DNA of 27,388 nt from Kipferlia bialata. Lineage: Eukaryota; Fornicata. The notes below the pieces were generated by a model that saw only the letters and a program-made list of their open reading frames with translations, did not search any database and had not been told where the DNA came from. Positions 21,601 through 27,388 of the stretch are shown here, one piece after another. The stretch's first letter is position 1; each line of letters begins with the position of its first letter. The stretch spans positions 3,459-30,846 of the forward strand of contig BDIP01000118.1 of assembly GCA_003568945.1 (NCBI GenBank). The letters run 5' to 3'. The position numbers and the translations under genes are program-made.

Positions 21601-24600
21601 GAGATCCTCCCACATAATCTTGGCGTCGACTATGGGCCCACAGTTGCAGAATGGCTTGTCGATAACGAGATTGACAGTGAGGGACCGCTTAACCTTGCAG
21701 ACGAGATCCACGGAGAGAGTGTTGGGTCCGCAGACATGGTCCCCAGCCCTGGCCCTGTGCTGATAGAGAGGGTGGGAGTAGACAAGGACAGCGTCGCCGA
21801 TGTTCATATTGGTCTCGTTGTAGACTCCATTCTCAGAGATACCCTCGTAGGAAACACCGTTGATCATGGTGTGGACCTCGACTCCATCCACTAGGGTACC
21901 GAAGACGTTGAGGAAGGTGGCGGAGAGAGAGGCGGGCACCTTGCAGGGGAGGATGACCTCGACGTACTCAATCTCACACATATCAAGAGTAAACTCAATC
22001 CCATACACACCATCGTAGACGGAGGTGTGATCTGGAGTGGCAGAGAGGTGGTAGGTACCAGCTGGCAGCCCGTCCACACCAACCCTACCAGCATCGTCGG
22101 TGTAGGTGGTGACAACAGGGACCACCTCTCCCCACTCATCTGTAGACAGATCTACTCCCTCTGCCATATCCTCTGAAGGGACTGGGTAGATGGACACCTC
22201 CACGTTGGAGAGAGGGACATCGATCTCGTTGGTGACTGTCACAGACACAAGACGGATGCAGTCAACCTCGATACAGGTGTGTGTCTCGCCACAGCCCATG
22301 TAGACACTCTGACTGTACTCCTCTCCATCATAGGTGAGTGACACAACTACATCAGTGATGGGTGTAGAGACGGTGTCTGGCAAGATGTTGAGGCACGTGG
22401 CCCCAACACTATCAGTGAGTACTGTCCCTAGTACAGCTCCATACATGTCAGAGACAGTCACGGTTTGACCCCCGATACTCGCGACCTCAGCCTCCCCGCA
22501 CCCTTCACTCACAGAGATGCACAGGCTCTGCAATGGGCATGGAAGAGTCTGGGTCACAACAGCAGGCCCGCAGCAGGGTACCGTGTAAGCCATACCATCT
22601 GAGTACTCTGGGTATCCTTCAACCCCAGCCACAGAGAGAGTGACGGTCCGGCCCAGTACCTCAGCAGGGAGGTCAGAGAAGAGGGCCTCTCCAGAGAGAT
22701 CAGTCACCTCAGAGCCAGTGTAGTCACCATCTACAGCAGTCCACGTCACTGTCGCACCAGAAGCGACACCTGCGAAGGGCTCTGCAGTGTACACGTCGAC
22801 TGCTAGAGTGGGGGAGTCTGTGCACTCGAGGTAGAGGGTGGCAGTGTTGTCGCCGCAGTTGAGGGGGAACACGACAGTGAGAGGGGCATACTCATCGGCA
22901 CAGGCGCTCACGGTGACGTAGAAGGGGGGGATGATATCGGCTACCTCGAAGCACGCCACACCAGTGTCATCCGTGACAACAGTCTCGGTCTCTATACCGG
23001 TGTCAGTGGATACCATCACAGAGACAGTGGCGTCAGGGATAGCCTCCTCACAGTCGTTGAGGACAGTCACGCAGAGGGTGGAGTCACAGTGGAGGGACAT
23101 AAGAGAGGCATCCAGCTCTGCCTCGCCACACATGGGGACAGGGACGGTCTCAGTCACACCCACGTGCCACTCCTTCTCAAACTCTACACGGATGTAGGAG
23201 AAGTCGCCAGCGTAGCCGGTGAGGTCGAGGGAGTAGGTGCCGTCGGCGTTGGAGAGGGTGCTCTCGAGGGGGGTCAGGTCCCAGGGTGGGTAGCCGGTGA
23301 CAAGCACACCCTCCAATGGAGTAATAGGATCTGAGGTGTCGTAGACAGAACCAGCGATGCCGAAGTACTCGCAGGGAGTGACCTCGAGGTAGTAGGGACC
23401 ACACCTGCCGTCAGGACAATTGAGACAATAGATCATACACAATACAGACGTACCCTGTGACAGTTGTGACAGGCTGGCACCCCTGTGTGTCTCTGTCGAA
23501 GCACTCACTGTCACATCCAGCTAGGCTGCAGAGGAGGAAGGAGGATGTGTCGGGGCAGGTGAGGGCATCGTTGCATCTGACCTGGAGTGAGAATATGCAC
23601 ACGCAAACACACGACAGTAATATTTCACCTACTGCTAATAGTGATGCTTCTTCATATTGACACATGCTAGATAAATAGTGATATAATACTACACTACCTG
23701 CACATCCGTGACAGTGCCGTCGGTCAGGCCGAGAGGGAGGTCCCCCTGGAGGTAGGAGCAGTTGGCACGGAAGGACTCGAGAGGGCTGCCTGGGAGTGAG
23801 ATACAACTCGTGATAATAGTAGAGAGAGTAGGAGGCCATCTATATATATAGGCGATGGGACACTAGCGATATATCTAATGGAGGACACTATTATACCTGC
23901 GTTACCGAGGGACTCAGGGAGGGGGGCGTTGAGGTAGTTATTACTGGGGTGAGGAGGGATAGGGGGGATAGGCATAAACTATACACATACTCTATATCCG
24001 TATATATATAGAGAGAGAGAAAGAGAGAGAGAGGAGTACCTGAGGTGCAGGGTGAGGAGGTTGGGCATGTACCCAATGCACTCGGGGAGGGGACCCACCA
24101 CCTCGGCATTGTTCATGTTGATGTGGTGCAGGTTGGTGTTCTAGGGTGAGGTTCAGAGAGACAGAGATGACCAATAGTGAGTGAGGGGTACGCAGGATGT
24201 TTAGAATTCGTACAGAGAGGGAGATGTGGGAGGAGAGAGAGAGGGGGAGGAGGGGAGAGTGTACGGTACACTGTACCTGGCACATCTCGGGGATGAATGC
24301 TGTGACCAGGTTGTTGTTCTCGAAGGATAGGAACTCCATAGAGGGCAGGCATCCAATCTCGGCTGGGAGTGAGAGATATATATGGAAGAGAACACTCTGA
24401 ATTGTGTGTCTACAGTGTATCTAGTAAGGTACTTACCTGGCAGTCTCCCGCTCATGCCAAAGTCCCCCATCCAGAGCCCCATGACACTACCATACTCAGT
24501 GCAGTAGACACCTTGCTGGGGTGAGAGAGGGGGGGGGGTCAGCTAACGCGAGATAGAGGGAGAGGGAATGGGTCTACAGTGACTGCTACACGCAATGCAC

Positions 24601-24839
24601 ATACAAGGTAAAGAGAAACAAGGGATGTGTATAACAGGTAGTAGCGGACGTACCCAGTTGCAGTGGTCTGCGTCTGTCATCCAGCCTGACCCCCCTACCC
24701 AGCTAGGACCACCAGTAGCAAAGTAGAGCCTCTCCAAGACATCTCTATCAGTGATACCGAGACAGACATCCTCAGCGGAGGCAACGCCCACACAGAGCAG
24801 TAGCGCCGCTAGCAGCAAAGCCAACACTCGCAGAGACAT
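12633..24839 (-). CDS. Giant secreted multidomain protein (LRR, eight TTR/Cna-B-like repeats, bacterial-type Asp-box module), 48 exons, 2,789 aa
   Basis: Forty-eight exons (first 24839-24654, last 12716-12633) sum to 8,370 nt with every junction in phase, ending in TAG. Residues 1-22 are a signal peptide (cut after VASA). About 26-240 is a leucine-rich-repeat region opening like plant/bacterial LRR N-caps (DRDVLERLYFATGGPSW) and closing in a Cys-rich part. About 240-1090 has eight repeats, each ending CG..L.C, with TDxxGxxxF and LPAGxY motifs of transthyretin/carboxypeptidase-regulatory or Cna-B type, plus a Gly/Ser/Asp linker. About 1090-2789 resembles large bacterial secreted proteins; the family called choice-of-anchor O is my best recollection. 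Marks are Asp boxes SMDDGETF (1403) and SWDGGASW (2436), RPNLFLQ..AYEETKG, ENSRRPRFIM, GRPSDIM, SLLQNAKESVIEPR and YAAWLE. No C-terminal membrane anchor is seen, so it is probably secreted or held at the surface by partners. Mean intron length is about 82 nt. The ligand is unknown. Confidence 0.9.
21352..23404 (-). other. Exon 8 of the giant gene: 2,053-nt intronless exon holding most of the TTR/Cna-B-like repeats
   Basis: This single exon encodes about 684 residues, seven complete repeat units and the start of the eighth. Each unit is roughly 80-105 aa and closes with a paired Cys signature (for example NCGDNTATLYLEC, CGPNTLSVDLVC). It is several times longer than the next longest exons (497, 441 and 318 nt), and its flanking junctions are cleanly spliced (49-nt intron upstream, donor gtgagt downstream). 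Confidence 0.88.
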
Positions 24840-25187
24840 TACGTATCCGCGGGTTTAGCTATTAGAGGAGGTGTTCGCATATTGTTCCTATTCATTGAGT
24901 CAATGAGGGTCGTATTGGAGGGGGTCAACAGCAAGACTCAGATGGTAAACAGAAACGGCTCAACAGCCAATTGTGTGAACCCTTTGAAGGTACGGACCAT
25001 TCTTGACAAGATTCTGTAGAGTGGCAAACTGTAGACTGTACAGTGTACAGAATTGAATGATATGACATGGTAGATCTTTCAACGAGCGCAAAGCGTCAAG
25101 AGCTGTAACAAAAATGAAGAATTCTTTCTTACTAATACCAACCAGTAACTGCCCTGTATTCTACTCTCTCACTCTCCCACCTCTATT
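24840..25187. promoter_or_regulatory. Intergenic region upstream of the giant gene
   Basis: This 348-bp stretch separates the start of the giant secreted-protein gene from the stop of the kelch gene upstream; both are on the minus strand. It must hold the 3' end of one and the promoter of the other. No recognisable element is visible. Confidence 0.45.
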
Positions 25188-26067
25188 TCAATCTATGATA
25201 TCCCAGACTGCTCTCTCATAGAGCAGTGTCCCGCCCTCACCATGGATCAACATGGTGCCTGGGTATTGGTTACACACATATATGTGAAAGTAGATATATG
25301 ACATCAATCCCAGTCTTGAATTCATCTGTTCCTATCAGCCATGTGTCACTGTCCTAATTAGTCAGGATGTGGAAATTAATGAAAATTCATACCATAGATC
25401 CCATTATGCATTTGCTAGCCCCCTCTGGTACTATCAACACTGGAGGGTATTCATATATATACACCAGTATATAGTATAGTATACCTGTGCCCATAAGACA
25501 TGCATCACCCCTCTGGTGCAATCAGGGCATCCCCTCCCCCCAACCTCTCGCTCTATATAAAGTAATTACTGTATATATTTACCTGATCCCATTATGCATG
25601 TGTCACTGCCCTCGGGGGCTATCAACATTGGAGTATATACATATATATATACCAGTATATACTATAGTATACCTCTCCCCATTATACATGTGTCACTGCC
25701 CTCTGGTGCTATCAGGGCAGCACCCACAATGCCATCAAGGGGGATGTCGGCCTCATCCCTATGAGTTAGTATATATCCACAGTACACTCATATATCATAC
25801 TATTACAATGAATCCATCATGCCATCAAGGGGATGTCGCCCTCATCTCTAAGGGTCAATATATAATGACATTCTTACTATCTAAATACACATATAGGATA
25901 TTCAGATATAGTATACAGGTCAGTACATACCTCCATGCAGAGTGGGTACCAATGTTACCCCTAATGGTATCACATGCAGCACCATTACTAGGGCTAGGTG
26001 TAGATGATACTGTCATGGCAGCCTCTGCATCCAGGACATGCACTCTGCCCTCATGCCTAGGGTGAGA

Positions 26068-26120
<53 letters not shown>

Positions 26121-27094
26121 TATACAGAGATCACCCTGCCCTCATGTCTAGAGTTAGGGGACATATATATATACTTATGAATATATGCATACGCCATGTA
26201 TGCTCTGGGGATATATACTGCATCCAGAACATGCACCTGCCCTCATGTCTATGGTTAGTATCAATAAATACAAATATGAATGTATATGGAGATATATACA
26301 TAGCTATAGACAGAGAAGCAAGACAAGGATACCTGTCCCCCCCTATGAAGTACATGTCCTTGCCCACAGACACACAGGCAGCACTCATGGCCTAGAGTGA
26401 GAGTATGTGTATACACACATATCATATATATCAAGTATGGAATGCATCTGCATACGTATACGAGTGGACACTCACACAGGCAGCACTCATGACCTAGAGT
26501 GAGAATACATACCAAACACCATACTGACATACTATACAGTGAGACGTCTACCGACCTGAAATGGCACTCTGCCCCTTGATGACCTCTCCCACTCTATGGT
26601 GGGTGGCACTCTCTCTCCCTCTCCCTCTTGCTCCCCTTCTATGAACTGGCACACCAAGTGGGTACGATGGTTATAGGATGCATTGCCTAGGGATCAGTGT
26701 TCACAGAACGGAGCTGAGACAGCAATACTCATTGAAACAAATGGCTCTGCAACTATGGGAAACAGAAAATACATATAATAATATAATACCTAGTATGTGC
26801 ACATATCCCTTGTGACATGCTGCTGCAGTGTATGTCAGGTTGAGGGGGGAGTCAGTGAGTCTGGTCCAACCACCAGAAGTGTCATACTCCCAGACCTGGG
26901 GTGACTCTTATCCATTCATGATATCAAGGTATGAGAGGTGCGCTCCAGGCAAATGAGGTGTGATATTTCTATATACACACAATGTAAATACTGTTGAGTT
27001 CCACACACTTAATGAAACATACCTGCCGAGTCTCTCTCCCATACCCTCCCCCTATGACCACGAGTTTGTCATGCACAGAGAGGGCACAGTGGCC
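25188..27094 (-). CDS. Kelch-repeat protein, 5' incomplete, seven exons recovered
   Basis: Exons in coding order: 27094-27023, 26895-26790, 26686-26556, 26391-26333, 26056-25931, 25758-25673, 25258-25188. They total 651 nt, 216 aa plus TGA, in phase throughout. Canonical kelch blades are visible: GHCALSVHDKLVVIGGGYGR..VWEYDT..GWTRL; YTAAACHKGYVHILGGNASY; AMSAACVSVGKDMYFIGGDRHEGRVHVLD; and a weaker last one, TMLIHGEGGTLLYERAVWD. The double-glycine plus spaced aromatic pattern is typical. An EGEQEGEGER loop sits between blades. The first recovered exon starts at a phase-0 acceptor, so earlier exons lie beyond the right edge or in the repeat-rich end. Several introns carry extra copies of acceptors or donors. 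It is probably a protein-interaction propeller; partner and location are unknown. Confidence 0.82.
25393..25640 (-). repeat. Array of three donor-end echoes in the last intron of the minus-strand kelch gene
   Basis: The end of the 25758-25673 exon (LIAPEGSDTCIMG, donor gtatac) is repeated with donors at 25583, 25494 and 25393, spaced 90, 89 and 101 nt. The first copy reads LIAPEGSDTCIMGS with four synonymous changes; the third reads LIVPEGASKCIMGS. The second has lost its frame. Intervening intron pieces also share (TA)-rich sequence. Confidence 0.85.
25815..25851 (-). repeat. Echo of the acceptor of exon 25758-25673
   Basis: This copy of the exon start (GATGAGG-CGACATCCCC) lies behind an AG, 93 nt upstream in gene direction. 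It has a one-base length difference that breaks the frame. Confidence 0.8.
26071..26119. repeat. (TA)n microsatellite, 49 bp
   Basis: Uninterrupted alternating AT inside an intron of the minus-strand kelch gene. Confidence 0.95.
26130..26251 (-). repeat. Two echoes of the acceptor of exon 26056-25931
   Basis: Copies of the exon start HEGRV begin at 26151 and 26251, each after a TAG acceptor. The 26251 copy extends over about 35 nt and has a one-base deletion relative to the exon. Confidence 0.8.
26470..26493 (-). repeat. Echo of the acceptor of exon 26391-26333
   Basis: It reads VMSAACVSV against AMSAACVSV in the exon, 102 nt away, behind the same ctctag. The serine codon is AGT in the copy and TCT in the exon. 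Confidence 0.85.
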
Positions 27095-27172
27095 CTGTGG
27101 GTTAATAATACCAATAATAATCATATGAATAAGAATGAAAGAGAAAGATAGAGAGAGAGAGAGAGTCTGTGC

Positions 27173-27319
27173 CGCACAGCCCGGGCACAGTGGCCCTGAG
27201 GTTAGATATACAAAAACTAATATATATAGGTGTATATATATATAGGTCGGTATATGTATATATAGAGAGAGGGAGATAGAGAGAGAGAGTGTGTCACGGA
27301 CAGGCAGGGCATAGTGGCC
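27173..27319 (-). repeat. Two echoes of the acceptor of exon 27094-27023
   Basis: Copies begin at 27195 and 27319, each after a cag. The second reads GHYALPVRD in frame, against GHCALSVHD in the exon, and so resembles a kelch paralogue. GA and TA repeats separate the copies. Confidence 0.8.
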
Positions 27320-27332
27320 CTGTGGTAATATA

Positions 27333-27334
<2 letters not shown>

Positions 27335-27388
<54 letters not shown>
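27335..27388. repeat. Terminal (TA)n then (GA)n microsatellite at window edge
   Basis: Simple repeats run to the last base, consistent with assembly breaking in low-complexity sequence. Confidence 0.9.

Overview
The window looks like a complete or nearly complete contig from an intron-rich protist nuclear genome. It opens in a poly-G tract and closes in a (TA)n/(GA)n microsatellite. Every gene I could resolve is cut by many short GT-AG introns. Many introns end in a YTNAC-type branch motif lying only a few bases before the AG (for example taaccccag, ctcaccccag, ctaacaccag). That fused branch-site/acceptor is known from Giardia and Trichomonas, so I infer a metamonad, plausibly a free-living fornicate such as Kipferlia. 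The species call is inference. TAA, TAG and TGA are all used as stops. I saw no rRNA, tRNA, transposon, CRISPR array or virus-derived element.

Layout: (1) 55-660, minus strand, 5' part of an unidentified gene running off the left edge. (2) 1006-5099, plus, an 11-exon TMBIM / Bax-inhibitor-1 family membrane protein of 256 aa. (3) 5660-8126, plus, a 7-exon kelch-like propeller protein of about 325 aa, followed by an unassigned exon-like segment at 8908-8983. (4) 9210-11727, minus, a 10-exon propeller-like protein of about 488 aa. (5) 12633-24839, minus, a 48-exon gene for a secreted protein of 2,789 aa: signal peptide, leucine-rich repeats, eight transthyretin/Cna-B-like repeats, then a long module that resembles large bacterial secreted proteins with Asp-box motifs. 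(6) 25188-27094, minus, the 3' part of another kelch-repeat gene, with its start beyond the right edge. I built all gene models by hand. Each complete model, and the 5'-incomplete kelch gene in its recovered exons, keeps one reading frame across its splice junctions, and each ends in a stop.

The most unusual feature is a set of 'exon echoes'. In genes 2, 3 and 6, introns carry extra diverged copies of the neighbouring exon edge together with its splice site. Spacing is usually 75-145 nt. The copies differ from the true exon mostly at synonymous positions, including two switches between TCN and AGY serine codons. Genes 4 and 5 in the middle show none that I could see. The echoes could be real micro-duplications, paralogue-templated insertions, alternative splice cassettes, or an assembly artefact that interleaves alleles or paralogues. 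This must be settled before either end of the contig is trusted.

The genes do not form an obvious pathway. The large protein is probably a surface or secreted adhesin-like protein, the TMBIM protein an endomembrane channel-like protein, and the propeller proteins probable interaction scaffolds.
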